Below are positions 31,031-41,882 of a stretch of 64,000 nt of DNA, piece after piece. The translations under genes and the position numbers were made by a program. Every line of letters starts with the position of its first letter. Positions within the stretch are counted from its first letter, which is position 1. The notes under the pieces are model-generated. The model had not been told where the DNA came from and did no database searches. It saw only the letters and a list, made by a program, of their open reading frames with translations. Source of the DNA: Pseudocercospora fijiensis CIRAD86 (lineage: Eukaryota; Ascomycota; Dothideomycetes; Mycosphaerellales; Mycosphaerellaceae). The DNA lies in assembly GCF_000340215.1 (NCBI RefSeq), contig NW_006921539.1:3311624-3375623 (forward strand), in the 5' to 3' direction.

Positions 31031-32123
31031 ATGCTGTCAAACTCCGCAGTTCCCTCTGTTTTGTGCTTCGGACTGGTCTTTGGGAGCCTCGGGTGTCTTG
31101 CGAGCTAGGTAGCTGGTATACAGTACATAACGACCTGGGAGACGTGGTGGTGAGGATGGCCGCACTGGAAGAGCTGCAGGCCGCGCAATTGGAATTCGTT
31201 TCACCGGTCGCTGGTGGTGCGTTACAATATACCGCGGGACAGCAAGTTAATGTGAGCTGGAATACGCCTTGGGCTTTCACAAATTTGGAGGTTTTCCAAG
31301 GTCCGGGTGAGGATGGGACTTTTGCAGTAGACGTGCTGGGAGGTGAGCGGTATCATGACTGGCATCCGAAGCAAGACGAATGCTCACAGCACAAACAGCA
31401 AGCCTACCTCAAAGTGAAACAACATACCTGTGGAACGCCTCATCTCTGCTCGGAAGCGACCTATCGGCCCCATTCTACTTCAGACTGCAGAAAAGCGATC
31501 TGCCAAACGACTGCGATACTTGTTCCGCAAACAGCCCCAGTTTCTCAGTCGCAGAAACAAATCCAGTGACAACTACAGCGGCTGCTTCAACTTCGACCAT
31601 GGAGGCCGCTCCGACATCTACAGCACCGACCGCCGCGACCACAACGGTAGATGTGGCCGCCGCTGCCTCGTCTTACATCGCCGCTCAAACAGGCCAAAGT
31701 CATGACGGCCTTTCCATTGGCACCAAGCTGGGCATTGGCCTTGGAGTCGGACTTGGAGCTGCGCTTCTGATCGCGCTACTCGTGATGGCCTTATTGTTGC
31801 TGCGGCGGCGGAAGCGTAGGTTTAGCAAGCAGGAGCCAAATTTCCTTCCCGTGCATCGCGAGAAGGAGTTTGGTCAAAGGCAACCTCAGATGCAGGAATC
31901 AGTGCCCGTCGATTCGCGACCACAGACGGAGTCCGACAGCAGGTTTTCAGGTGTTGCTGATTCGTTCTGGACAAAGTCTAGTGGAAAGACGGGATCGTAT
32001 CATGGTCCTTTCGAGTTTGAGGATGAACAGAAAGGTACTCCGAGGCCTGGATCAGAGAGGTTGTTCACGCATCCGGTGACTCTAGAACGAATGCCATCCA
32101 TTCTGATGCGGTTCAGGTCGTAA
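31031..32123 (+). CDS. Single-pass membrane protein with Kre9/Knh1-like ectodomain; first exon carries a stop
   Basis: Later exons are firm: 31180-31342 and 31390-32123, with a 47-nt intron. They encode AAQLEFVSPVAGGALQYTAGQQVNVSW, an Ig-like start as in Kre9/Knh1-type extracellular modules, then a Thr/Ala-rich stalk, one membrane helix (LGIGLGVGLGAALLIALLVMALLLL), a basic stop-transfer RRRKRR and a ~90-residue cytoplasmic tail. The first exon at 31031 encodes a perfect signal peptide (MLSNSAVPSVLCFGLVFGSL and on to CLAS), but the next codon is TAG (31106-31108), immediately before a good GTAGCT donor. An ancestral CAG|GTAGCT would give a normal gene. A non-canonical GC donor after codon 23 is the alternative that would keep it alive. 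It probably acted as a cell-surface sensor-like protein. Confidence 0.65.
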
Positions 32124-32436
32124 TGGAGGACTTACGATGTACCTAGATCATGAGCAATGAGTAATGATTTCATGTCCAAGATTTGGCGATGGTGTCGACG
32201 TGCCTTATTATATGTGCGTAGATTGCAAGCAATGAGTGGTGAATGCCCATCCAAGACGTGGTGACGGTGTTGATGTTGCTTGCATGTTGGTGTTTCGGAG
32301 AAAGCGACTGCTCCGCGACTCCGCGGAAGAGAGTCTTGGCGTCGAGCAATGTCTCAGATGGCAGCGCAGCGTCGATGCCGCCATCGAATATTCGCATTCC
32401 ACGCAGCGAGCATCTGCTTGCCGATCGCACGCAGCG
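32124..32436. other. Intergenic, MRP51 promoter side
   Basis: 313 bases including an open but probably untranslated lead of the MRP51 frame from 32236. 'gcaatgagt' words recur at 32152 and 32230. No separate gene. Confidence 0.5.
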
Positions 32437-34065
32437 ATGTCAAAGTCACTGCATTCGCCCACAGCGCGACTATTGCAGTCTTCGCGACTATTCTCGCTTC
32501 CACGACCTCTTCCATCGCCAGCCCTCGACAATGCATCCGCTGCTGGGCAATACCGCAATTCTGACAGTGCAACACTGCCATACCCAATCTATCAAGCCAT
32601 AACTACTCCGGCGCCAGCTCAGTTCCGTGGCGATTGGGGGTTGAAACGATCGATACCCAAGAAGAAACTTCTTGCCACCACCCATTCGAACACTTCGGTC
32701 ATCAGAGTCGGGGCTCAGGATACTTGGGAACACATCACAGACTTCGAGAGCGCTGGCGATCATGTCCAGACTGAGCGGAAATGGAGGCAGTTAGGCATTC
32801 CTCTCGTGATCAAGGAGCCCAGAAGCACTTATTCCAACGAGCGAGGAGCACCACAAAGTGTTTACGATGAGGATGTCGACAACACAGATCGGGATGTTCT
32901 GGACGCTGCACCTGGACCAACTCCGACAGATGGAAAAGGACGTCCCATTCTAGGACTGCAGTCCAAAGCAAAGCAAAGATGGAAGTACGATGGGCCTTGG
33001 ATACCAGGGATGGACGAGGGAGAATTTGAAGACTACATTACTCGCAGACTGAGCAAACGAAAAGCTGAATTCGCGAAATTTGTGATGACGCGCATTCTGG
33101 AAAGGCGGATACACGATGAGGAGAGGCGAAATCGTGAGATGGGGCTGAGCCCAACTCTCAAATCTAAGCGAATATCAGAGCTGCATAAAGAGGTGAAAGC
33201 GAATTACGAAACCGAGGTGAAGAAGATGCGCGATGATCACGTTGTTCAGAATCTGGGCTCCGAGATGACAGCGGCCATCTGTGATTTCTTAGATCTGCCG
33301 GGCATTCGCATGACTGGTGCTACTTCATCAGCGAAGACGGCCGGTCTCAGGAGTATCGTAGCAGACGTGGTGTCAGACGCTGGCCCACCATCGACACACC
33401 CAGGTGCTGGTCTCTCGCACATTCGAAGCAATGCATTCATGGAGAATCACCCGTACTGGGGGCCGCAAGCACATAGAACACCTGTCAAGGCTCGTGTCAT
33501 TCGTCCGCGAACGAGCGCTACTTTCACCGAATTGCAAGCCAAGCTTGGTGTTGCAGGTGTTGTGGCCAGTGATCCTATCGCCGCATCGTATAATCCAGTC
33601 GCACGCGCCAATCTACCAGGATATACAGAGGAGGAGAAAGAGCTTCACTACCTTGAGGCTGATCGAATGACGCACGTTCTGGATGAGAATCTGTCTGGCG
33701 GAAACAAGATCTGGGTGCAGCCAGAGACTGCCAGCATTGATGAGAATGGCCGCATCCAGCTTCAAGTGAGTCGTGGTGACAAGGAGGCTATTGCTGTGAA
33801 GAAGAACGAAGTCGAGCAAATTCATGCGGCTAGGAGTGCCAGCTTTACCGGAGCTGGATATGTTCCTCGCCCAGGACCTGGCGAGGCTGCGAACTATGGG
33901 TACAGCCTTCCGGACACCAGACCTCAGCAGATCCGACAACCTAGATCGAGGGTGGGCGGATTTGATGCAGAGTTGGGCAGAGCGCCTCAGCAGGGGCCCA
34001 TGGGCGCGGAGGATGCCACGGCCAAGATCAAAGAATTGTTGTATCGCGTATCGGGGAAGAGGTAG
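32437..34065 (+). CDS. MRP51: Mitochondrial small-subunit ribosomal protein Mrp51
   Basis: 542 aa from ATG 32437; the open lead to 32236 is not protein-like. The N-terminus is a mitochondrial targeting region (MSKSLHSPTARLLQSSRLFS). The Mrp51 hallmark FRGDWGLKRSIPKK lies at ~65-78, followed by TSVIRVGAQDTWEHITDFESAGDHVQTERKWRQLGIPL. In yeast Mrp51 (37S subunit) is needed for translation of mitochondrial mRNAs through their 5' leaders. Fungal members are long and diverge strongly after the first 150 residues, as here, where the C-terminal half is mostly charged and repeat-free. Confidence 0.88.
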   Translation: MSKSLHSPTARLLQSSRLFSLPRPLPSPALDNASAAGQYRNSDSATLPYPIYQAITTPAPAQFRGDWGLKRSIPKKKLLATTHSNTSVIRVGAQDTWEHITDFESAGDHVQTERKWRQLGIPLVIKEPRSTYSNERGAPQSVYDEDVDNTDRDVLDAAPGPTPTDGKGRPILGLQSKAKQRWKYDGPWIPGMDEGEFEDYITRRLSKRKAEFAKFVMTRILERRIHDEERRNREMGLSPTLKSKRISELHKEVKANYETEVKKMRDDHVVQNLGSEMTAAICDFLDLPGIRMTGATSSAKTAGLRSIVADVVSDAGPPSTHPGAGLSHIRSNAFMENHPYWGPQAHRTPVKARVIRPRTSATFTELQAKLGVAGVVASDPIAASYNPVARANLPGYTEEEKELHYLEADRMTHVLDENLSGGNKIWVQPETASIDENGRIQLQVSRGDKEAIAVKKNEVEQIHAARSASFTGAGYVPRPGPGEAANYGYSLPDTRPQQIRQPRSRVGGFDAELGRAPQQGPMGAEDATAKIKELLYRVSGKR

Positions 34066-34268
34066 CGCGGACGGTACTTAGTTCTGATATGCATAGCCGG
34101 CGCAGAAGACATATAGGCTTGTGTACATACTGCCTGCCTTGATTTCCTTGTAAAGCCGCTCCTACCCTGGCCTGGCTGTGTGGCTTGGCGAATGCTGACT
34201 GTACACCTGAAAGGACTTCACAGCTTCGGCCAAGACCATCTTCTCTTCTCCAATGTTTGCCAAATAGC

Positions 34269-35747
34269 ATGACCAAGAACACCATGCCTCTGAGGCCAAT
34301 TGCAAACCCGGACCTGCCACCGCCGCCATCCGGCAAATACCCAGCAAAAGCCCACGCGAGACGAGTCGCCAAATGGATCGCCGAGAATGGAGGTCCGACC
34401 AGCGGCGTTATCTATCTCGAAGGCCAGAGCACCAAGATGACCGAAGATGACGATCAAGCGAGCCACTTCAGACAACGACGGCACTTCTACTATTTGACGG
34501 GCTGCGACTTGCCAGATTGCTACTTTGCTTACGACATTGCTTCGGATAAGTCGACTCTATGGATTCCGCCAGTAGATCCGGAATATGTCATGTGGGCTGG
34601 CCTGCCTCTGCTTCCCAAAGAAGCGCTTGAAAAGTATGACATTGACGATGCGCTCACAACTGATGATCTGAAGTCGGGGAAGTCAGTGGTTGCGATGCTG
34701 TCAAAACAGACACCACTGATTCTTGCCATGGAGGATCGCGCTGATCTGTCGATTTTCGAGCTTGATGCAGTCAAGAACTTCCAGCCTGAGATCAATTTGA
34801 AGTGGCTGCGAAATGCCATTGAGGAATGCAGGACTGTCAAAGACGACCACGAAATTGCCATGATCAGACATGCCAACATCGTATCCTCATATGCTCATGA
34901 GCAGGTCATGGCATCTGTGACTCGCGCATCCAATGAGCGCGAACTCAATGCTGTGTTTGTCATGCACTGTCATGCCAATGCCTGCAAAGAACAAGCATAT
35001 GGATGTATCTGTGCCTCTGGAACTGCCGGAAGTACCCTGCACTATGTTCACAACGATCAACCGCTCGAAGGCAAGGACAATATTTTGCTCGACGCAGGTG
35101 GCGAATGGAACTGTTATTGCGCAGATATCACACGGACCTTCCCAATCACTAAAGACGGAAAGTTCACGAAGGAGAGCAAGGAGATCTACGACCTGGTTCT
35201 GCTTATGCAGAGCGAAGCCATGAGCCTGATCAAAGCTGGCACGATGTGGGAAGACTGCCATATGAAAGCGCACACCGTCGGCGCCACAGGGCTGCAGAAA
35301 CTCGGCATCTTCAATAAGGATCTCAGTATACAGCAGATCTTGGACTCTCAAATCATGACTCGCTTCTTTCCGCATGGCCTCGGACACTTTCTGGGTATGG
35401 ACACTCACGACTGTGGAGGTGGAGCCAACTACGATGATCCGAACCCATACTTCGCATATCTCAGAAAGCGAGGGCCGTTGCAAGCTGGAAACGTGATCAC
35501 GAATGAGCCCGGGATTTACTTCCGTAAGTATCCTTTGGAGGCCGAGCTGCAGGAAGGTAAGTGGGACGGCGTGGTTGATCAGAGCGTGCTTGCGAGATAT
35601 TGGCGTGTGGGAGGTGTGCGCATCGAGGACGATATCGTCGTCACTGAGGATGGCTGGTACAACCTGACGACAGTGAAGAGTGACTGGCAGGACGTTGAAG
35701 CGATGGTGCAAGTTGGCGCTCTTCAAGTCAATGGTGTATCGCATTAG
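34269..35747 (+). CDS. pepP: Xaa-Pro aminopeptidase / prolidase, M24B family
   Basis: 492 aa from ATG 34269 (in-frame upstream ATG at 34185 possible; M34 at 34284 also). It removes N-terminal residues next to proline, or splits Xaa-Pro dipeptides. The N-terminal creatinase-like domain has FRQRRHFYYLTGCDLPDCYF. The C-terminal pita-bread domain carries all five metal ligands: Asp in LLDAGGEWNC, Asp in CADITRTFP, His in HGLGHFLGMDTHD, Glu in TNEPGIYF and Glu in RIEDDIVVTEDG. The pattern fits fungal pepP/'probable Xaa-Pro aminopeptidase', binding two manganese or cobalt ions, cytosolic. It lies 203 bases downstream of MRP51 on the same strand. Confidence 0.92.
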   Translation: MTKNTMPLRPIANPDLPPPPSGKYPAKAHARRVAKWIAENGGPTSGVIYLEGQSTKMTEDDDQASHFRQRRHFYYLTGCDLPDCYFAYDIASDKSTLWIPPVDPEYVMWAGLPLLPKEALEKYDIDDALTTDDLKSGKSVVAMLSKQTPLILAMEDRADLSIFELDAVKNFQPEINLKWLRNAIEECRTVKDDHEIAMIRHANIVSSYAHEQVMASVTRASNERELNAVFVMHCHANACKEQAYGCICASGTAGSTLHYVHNDQPLEGKDNILLDAGGEWNCYCADITRTFPITKDGKFTKESKEIYDLVLLMQSEAMSLIKAGTMWEDCHMKAHTVGATGLQKLGIFNKDLSIQQILDSQIMTRFFPHGLGHFLGMDTHDCGGGANYDDPNPYFAYLRKRGPLQAGNVITNEPGIYFRKYPLEAELQEGKWDGVVDQSVLARYWRVGGVRIEDDIVVTEDGWYNLTTVKSDWQDVEAMVQVGALQVNGVSH

Positions 35748-36334
35748 TGGACTGTCTGTGAAATTTTGGAGAGCAGAGCGAGATCATGACCGCGAACGAC
35801 AACGAAGGACACAAACGCGTCACATGGGTTCCAATATTCATTTGGTAGATATCTGATGTCGAAGTACGAGCTACCAAGAGCAGCCCCGTTGCTACCATTG
35901 TGATAGCTCGAAGTTTCCGAGTGATGCTGCAGATATCTATAGGGGCACAGCTGATCGAATTGACACCATGGCCAGGAAAGAAACTTCCTTGGCCTCACAC
36001 TGTGGAAGACATGCATCGATTCGCCTCACGAGGTACCGGGTTGGTAGGAAGACTTCTGTGGGAAGTATCTATTTTCGAGGATGTCGCGTCAGGCGGCATT
36101 CGCTCATCTAATGCTACCGTGGTCATTATCGAGGTCGACACCAGCGATCCGGACGTCCCGAGGACTTGCGATCTTGTTAGATCGAGCTGCCGGCCTCTAC
36201 GAGACATTAATGCTCCTGCGGTGATCTTTGACGATTTTCGCTTTGACTCTGGCCAGCTCTCTGATGGCGTTTGAGTGCCCGACGCGCGGCCGTGCCTTAT
36301 ATGGTCCAACATAATACACGATAGACGGTCAAAC
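35748..36334. other. Intergenic, one unproven frame
   Basis: A 124-codon + frame (35900-36274) overlaps a similar-length minus frame (35995-36381). Neither has domain, signal peptide or splice context, so neither is called. Confidence 0.4.
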
Positions 36335-36776
36335 TCATCGAATCGGCCTCTCGAACACAACAATCTTCTCCACGTTGCCACTAAGTCGGCGCCAGCGCAT
36401 GTTCGGCGCTATGCGATTGAAAACGACGACGGGATGATCGCAGTCGTCACTAGAAGATTTCGAGTCTTCGGATGAGCTGGAGCTAAACGACCCTCTCCTT
36501 GGGACAGAAATCTGTTGCTGTGACTTCAATGGACTTCTGGAAATGTCTCCGCTCCAGATGCAGTCGTTGCCTGAGTAACTCTCAGCTTTTGTTCGAAGAC
36601 CTCTTGGTTTTGCATTATTACTGACCGTCGAGTACAGAACTTGGCTGAAGAGATATGCTTCGGTTGGATTTCACATAGGCCAGGATGTTTGGTGCGTTTG
36701 TGTAGACAATTTTTGGAGATTTACAGCTACCGCTACTGCTGTGAGAACTGCTGGTAGTTGTTCTTGATACGCTCAT
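36335..36776 (-). CDS. Unknown serine-rich small protein
   Basis: Two exons inferred by eye: 36776-36626 and 36570-36335, separated by a 55-nt intron with GTCAGT donor and CAG acceptor. The frame closes exactly to 128 aa. The product starts MSVSRTTTSSSHSSSGSC, then has a less simple segment PKIVYTNAPNILAYVKSNRS, an acidic/serine run (FSSSSSEDSKSSSDDCD) and ends in a conserved-looking VVVFNRIAPNMRWRRLSGN, VEKIVVFERPIR. No family recognised; no signal peptide or membrane segment. A possible upstream acceptor (ctttcag, 9 bases before the ATG) means an earlier 5' exon cannot be excluded. It is divergent from the patatin gene, ~1 kb away. Confidence 0.6.
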
Positions 36777-37795
36777 TTCGTTATCTGAAAGAGAGTTTCA
36801 ATGGGGTTTGGGTTGGTGGTAAAAAGAGCTTCTGGACCTTGAGAGATTGGAGAAAGAATCGCAACCATACGGAGAACCTGCTCTTTATCTCTAGGGCTTT
36901 AGGGGTCACATCTTACTGCAGAGGAATGCCTGGAAGCGCTCTGATCAGGACGCCAGCCAGGCTTCGAATAGCCAGAGCTGTCGCATCGGACCCGCTCTGC
37001 TGAGCTTTCGTCTTGCGAGGACCATCGCAATATATGTTGTGTATCACACCAAATAGCACAGCCCCAGGCCGTAGGTAATAGTAAGCAGGGATATCTGCAA
37101 AGCATCGGACCAATCGAGTTGACACAACAAATTAAGCGACGGCCTCACACGCTGCTCAGCAAGCGAGGTTACAGATGGCAAATGACTACTCGTCGCACGC
37201 GGAGGTCTTGGTTGTGACTCGGTCTGGAGTCTGTCCCATTGTTTCAAGAGTCTCATGGAATAGACTCATTCATCAGGGGAGGCGTGGGCCACTTTTAGCA
37301 AGAGTCGATTATGATTCTTTACATCCTCGCCCTTCACCTGAAGAATATCTCCCTTGCAAGTCATCGTCAGCTCTGACAGCGCAGCTTGCGTGAGGAGTCG
37401 GGGCGGAGATGCATCCAAATGCATTTGAGAGTGTCAAGGATCAGGAGAGCTGCGCCGATGAAGGTGGTCTACTCGAGCCACCATGATGATGATAAGCCGG
37501 CTGTGGTTGCTCGGACTGCTTAGAACAGCTTCTTCGGCAGAGGGCGGCTCACCGGCGGCTGTGCTGAAGAGAACTGGAGCGGCCGCCAGTCACACTATTA
37601 CCAAGCCGTCTACCATTGGCCTTCGCAAGAGTAGCTCGTATGCCTCCTGTTGGTCTAGGGCACCAGAGGCCGTGCGACCAAAACTGCGGCTTTTCACGAT
37701 CGCCGAGCGTGCGCACTTGTAAAGCGCAGAGCCTTGTGAATGGGAGCATGCATTATTTGAAAGTCCACTGCCTTCCCCATGGCAGGTAATACACC
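36777..37795. other. Divergent promoter region, no gene seen
   Basis: About 1 kb between the serine-rich gene and the patatin gene. Several 60-80-codon frames occur on both strands (e.g. 37483-37722 +) without domain or splice support. Confidence 0.45.
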
Positions 37796-39786
37796 ATGGG
37801 CGTTTTCAGAGATGCCATAGGCTTATGGCCGTTCTTTCCCAATCGTCATCCGGTGGAGGAGCCAGAAACCGAGAAGGAAGATGAAAGCATCGGATCGAAC
37901 TCCACGTTGGTAGAAAGCTTCACTGGAGAAGCAATCAGTGCGCACCATCCTCTCAGAGGACAATCTTTAGTAGCCAAACTTGAAGACCCGTGGGCACGCA
38001 AGAATGTCCTTTGCTTGGGTATCTACCGACCCCATCCATCGCAACTAGTACGAGTGCTCACGCTGGGCCACAGATGGCGGAGGAATCCGAGGATATGCTT
38101 CGCTACTGATCATTCGAGCTCTGATGGACAAGATCGCAAAACTCGAGAGTCAGCCCGGTGATGGTTTGCGACCACATGCAAACAGCTCAATGTACGACCG
38201 ATGCAGAAATCTTCTGGGAGATGGCAAATACAGGCCTCACCACTATTTCGATTACTTCGTGGGCACGAGCACAGGAGGGTGAGCTTGACTCGAATGGTTC
38301 CTCCAAGCGAGCACTGACGAAGATGCGTAGCTTAAGTGCCATCATGCTCGGCCGCCTTCAGATGACAGTGGACGATGCCCTCGCTTTGTACGATATAATC
38401 GGGACTAAGGTCTTCGCTCACCCACGAGATAGACTTATTCCAAAATGTCTAAAAAAGTTTGCGAAAATGATTCGGACCAGGTTCGATGAAGAAGAGCTTG
38501 AAGATGCTCTACGTGAAGCGATCGATGAGCAACTCAAGGCAGAGATCAGCAGGACCAATGTTTCCAGCAAATCGGAGGTCCCACTACGGAATGAGAATCC
38601 AGATGCCGCACAGACGTATGTGATTCTCCTTTGCAGAAGACTGTTGCTAACGATGTGCAGCATTGTTGTCGCGTGGGGTGGAAGCCAACTGCAAGATAGT
38701 TGCCTCTTTCGAAGCTATGATCATCCACCTCCGGCACCAAATTTACCGGATGAGGAGCGTTATGGACATCTCAAGCCGTACAGCGCATCACCTGCACCAA
38801 TATGGGCAGTCGCCCGAGCAACGAGTGCTGCTCCAACGTACTTCAAGCGGATAAAGATCGGGGATGGAGAGTTCTGGGATGGAGCAGTTGGCGAAGGTTG
38901 TAATAATCCCGTGAGACTGGCTTATCACGAAACGAAGCAGATGCACCGCTATGATCGCCCGGCCGTCATACTTTCCGTGGGCACTGGGCCAAGAGATGAT
39001 AAAAGTCAAGACATGTCCAGGAACTCTTTCAAAGAGATGATTCAACTTGCGAAGCAGAAGCAATGGAAGTCTTCGAATGCCGAAGAGACAGATTATCGTT
39101 TTCGGCATGATATTCTCAATGGCGTCAACGAGGCTCTGAAGGGCGAAGAAAAAATTGAGTATGAGCGGCTGAATCCAGAAGGCATCTCATCAGTGAAATT
39201 AGACACTTGGCTGCCTTTGCGAAGCAGAGAGGGCAAATCTGGAGGCGCCGACACCAAGCTCTTGATGGAGACAGCTGTTGAAAAGTATCTCGCGAAGAAA
39301 GACGTCAACGAGGCGCTTGACCGCACAGCAGATTTGCTGGTCCGAAAACGGCGGAAGCGAGCAGCAGTGGAGGACTGTGGTCGTTGGGAGAGATTCGCGA
39401 TGCACGTTTTTTATGGCTGCCCGGACTCAGTCTGCTCAACCGAGTCTCTATTCAAGACGAGAGACGAGCTGCGTGAGCACGCTTTCTATCGCCATGGCAT
39501 TGTCTGGAAAATTGAAACCAAACATAGCGCCAAATGGGACGATCGAAAATATGCTTGTCGATGGGACGGCTGCGGACAGAAATATGTGCCGGTCTTTGAG
39601 ACGGAAATCGACTTCCGGGACCACCTGGAGAGGTTTCACAAGCTGGAGTCACCCCAAATCATGGATTATGACGATTATGAGCAGTGGCTAGATGACGGTC
39701 GGGAGCAAGGCGCGAACCGGTCGAGAAGTAACTCCCGTGACTCTCAGATATCAACGAAGGGCCGGCAGACGCAGGGTATCGGCTGA
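37796..39786 (+). CDS. Patatin-like phospholipase with C-terminal C2H2-type zinc fingers
   Basis: Four exons: 37796-38018, 38074-38278, 38331-38615 and 38661-39786 (introns 55, 52 and 45 nt, the last with a TGCTAAC branch). 612 aa. The oxyanion box DGGGIRGYASL (~75-85) and nucleophile elbow GTSTGG (Ser ~140) each form only after splicing; the dyad Asp is in FWDGAVGEG (~311). LFRSYDH and ARATSAAPTYFKRI are standard patatin blocks. After residue ~480 come two Cys2-His2-like units: GCPDSVC..HAFYRH and CRWDGCGQKY..HLERFH. The lipase should hydrolyse acyl esters of phospholipids; the fingers may target it to nucleic acid or partner. This fusion is unusual. Confidence 0.85.
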
Positions 39787-40294
39787 GCTCGCTGTATTGA
39801 TACATTTCGGGTGGGGCTGGTTGTCGTGCTTCCGAACGTGCAGATGGAGGCTGCATTGTACTTGTAAGCTATTTCGTTGGGGTGGTCGGCAAGATGTGAC
39901 CACGGCTCACGATGGCTGTTGACGGCCCGGATCATCCTGCACATCGAGTGTATTTCAGTGTACAGCAATGAAGCTGAAATCGGCTGCTTTCAGCTGGGTG
40001 GTCCCACAATGCATTGAGCGTGCTCTCATTCCACGAATAGTATTATGAGCTGAGTATCCACCTCCTTTGATACAGCAGCAGAGCAGCGGCTCTGCTTTGC
40101 TACCTCCAGCAAGGCGCACCCCATCCGCCAATGACATGCTCGGATTGTAACTGCAGTACAGCCTCGCTGCTGAGCTTACAGCAGAAAGGTGTAAAAGACA
40201 CTTAGTCGCTGAGGCAGCTGCTACGCAAGACTTTTGTGCATTGAATAGTATGCGAGTCGTCAAGCCATCGTGATCTAGTGCTTTCCATACCATC
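39787..40294. other. Intergenic, no gene seen
   Basis: About 500 bases between two + strand genes. Short frames only; no repeat or RNA. Confidence 0.5.
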
Positions 40295-41882
40295 ATGGTT
40301 GAGATCCTGAAAGAGGAATTCTTGAGGAACGCGCAGCAGGAGGGAAAGTTTCAATGGCATAAGACCGAATTCTTTGTGATAGAGAATCCGTCGGTAGGCC
40401 TCTCTCTGGCCTCTTGCGACTGTGGGACTGACGTGTTCTAGAGTCAGCCTGTTTGTTACAAAAGGCTGCAAAGCACAGCGAGCACGCCTGACTCCGTTTT
40501 GCCATTCGAGCTGTGCACTAGTGGGACAAAACGAGACAGTCCGCTGAATCGACAAGCTGGCTCGCAGATCCAAGGTGTTCTGCATTGTGCTTTCCAGCGC
40601 ACAAGACCGCAGCACATCAGTGGCGAGAGTGATGTCTTGCCTTTCCAGAACATAGCGACTCTGCGCGAAGTTTTCGCAGAACTAGATCTGCCCTCATCGT
40701 ACTTCCTCATCGCGAGCGGCTCTCCGGCAGCATGTCAATCGCAGACATTGTGCGACAAAAGGGGGCATCCTGCTCGCTACGAGCTCACGGCTCATTGCGT
40801 GACCAAGCGAGGAGACTGGGCTATGGCACTGTCGCACAAAGCCAATTCTGGAAAGACTGCAGTCTTCTGGAGCGTAGACGATCGCATCAACTCGGATGTG
40901 TTGGTGAATAACTTGGAAGCATTCAAAGAGTACGCCTTCCATCCAATGCTTATCCCGTGCATAATGTTCGCCGAGACGCTTCGTATGAACAAAGATCGGC
41001 GCTCAGACATCAAAAACAAGCTCCGCAATCTTGAGTATGCCGTGCGGAATCAGGGTCGAAAACGTTCATTCCATGCCTCTGAGCTTGACGTGGCCAATTT
41101 GCGATTATCTGTTCCTCAAGACAACTTTCCTGGGTTATTCGGGCAGCTTAACAGTTGTAGGAGAGACCAAGAGAGCCAAGAAGGTCGACGTGAGCTCTGG
41201 AGAGCTTTCCATGAAGCCATTGAGGAAGGCTTCGGGTACGCAGAAGCTGCTGTGGTAGACTTTGCGAATGACGAGCAATTCCGAATGCATTACGATTTGA
41301 AGAGCTGGTCGCAAATCACGTGGAAAACGCTGCAGAGCCTGCATGCGAGGGACGAGGACCATATCCGAAGAGTGAACCACGCAGCAGACGAGGTGAGATG
41401 CCATTTGGAGGAGCACCGGACCCCGTGTGTTGACCAGAATTAGCTTGGAAACATCATCCAGCAGCGAGAGACCTTGCTCCAGGCCAGCATCGCGAGGGCT
41501 GCTCAGCGGGATAGCGAAGACATGAAGTTCATTGCGGTGCTCGGCTCCATCTTCCTGCCCGCAAGCCTCATCGCGGTATGCCACCTCTTGTATTGCTTTG
41601 TCACATGCCTGATGCTCACAGCGGCAGACCATCTTCAATGTCCCTCAATTCCAATTCTTGCCTGGTGCGAAGCTTTTCGGGGCGTATCTCGGAATCACGG
41701 CGCCGCTCATTGGCATTGTCGTTCTTCTTTGCTTCAGAAGAAGTCGTCGGGGCGTGCGACGGAGGTGGTTGATGAGACCATGGCCGAGAATGTCGAGTCC
41801 CACGAGTGAGAGCATGAATGGGCGAGACGATCAACTCGCCGCACAGCGCACAAATTCCACGTTCGCGGCCTCAATTGCATAG
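40295..41882 (+). CDS. CorA-like two-helix membrane protein
   Basis: Four exons: 40295-40393, 40442-41392, 41444-41575 and 41628-41882; introns 48, 51 and 52 nt, all phase 0, with CTGAC-type branch points. 478 aa. The N-terminal ~350 residues are soluble, with EFFVIENPSSQPVCYKRL and a helical region QITWKTLQSLHARDEDHIRRVNHAADELG. The C-terminus has RDSEDMKFIAVLGSIFLPASLIATIF and AYLGITAPLIGIVVLLCF, the two helices of the CorA Mg2+-transporter-like fold as found in many filamentous-fungal accessory proteins. The GMN pore motif of true CorA channels is absent at the first loop (here FNVPQFQF), so transport is doubtful. Retention of the 51-nt intron would add a stop before the helices. Confidence 0.8.

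Noticed and set aside
35900..36381. Overlapping + and - frames of 124 and 128 codons
   Set aside because: No domain, signal peptide, splice context or consistent codon preference on either strand.
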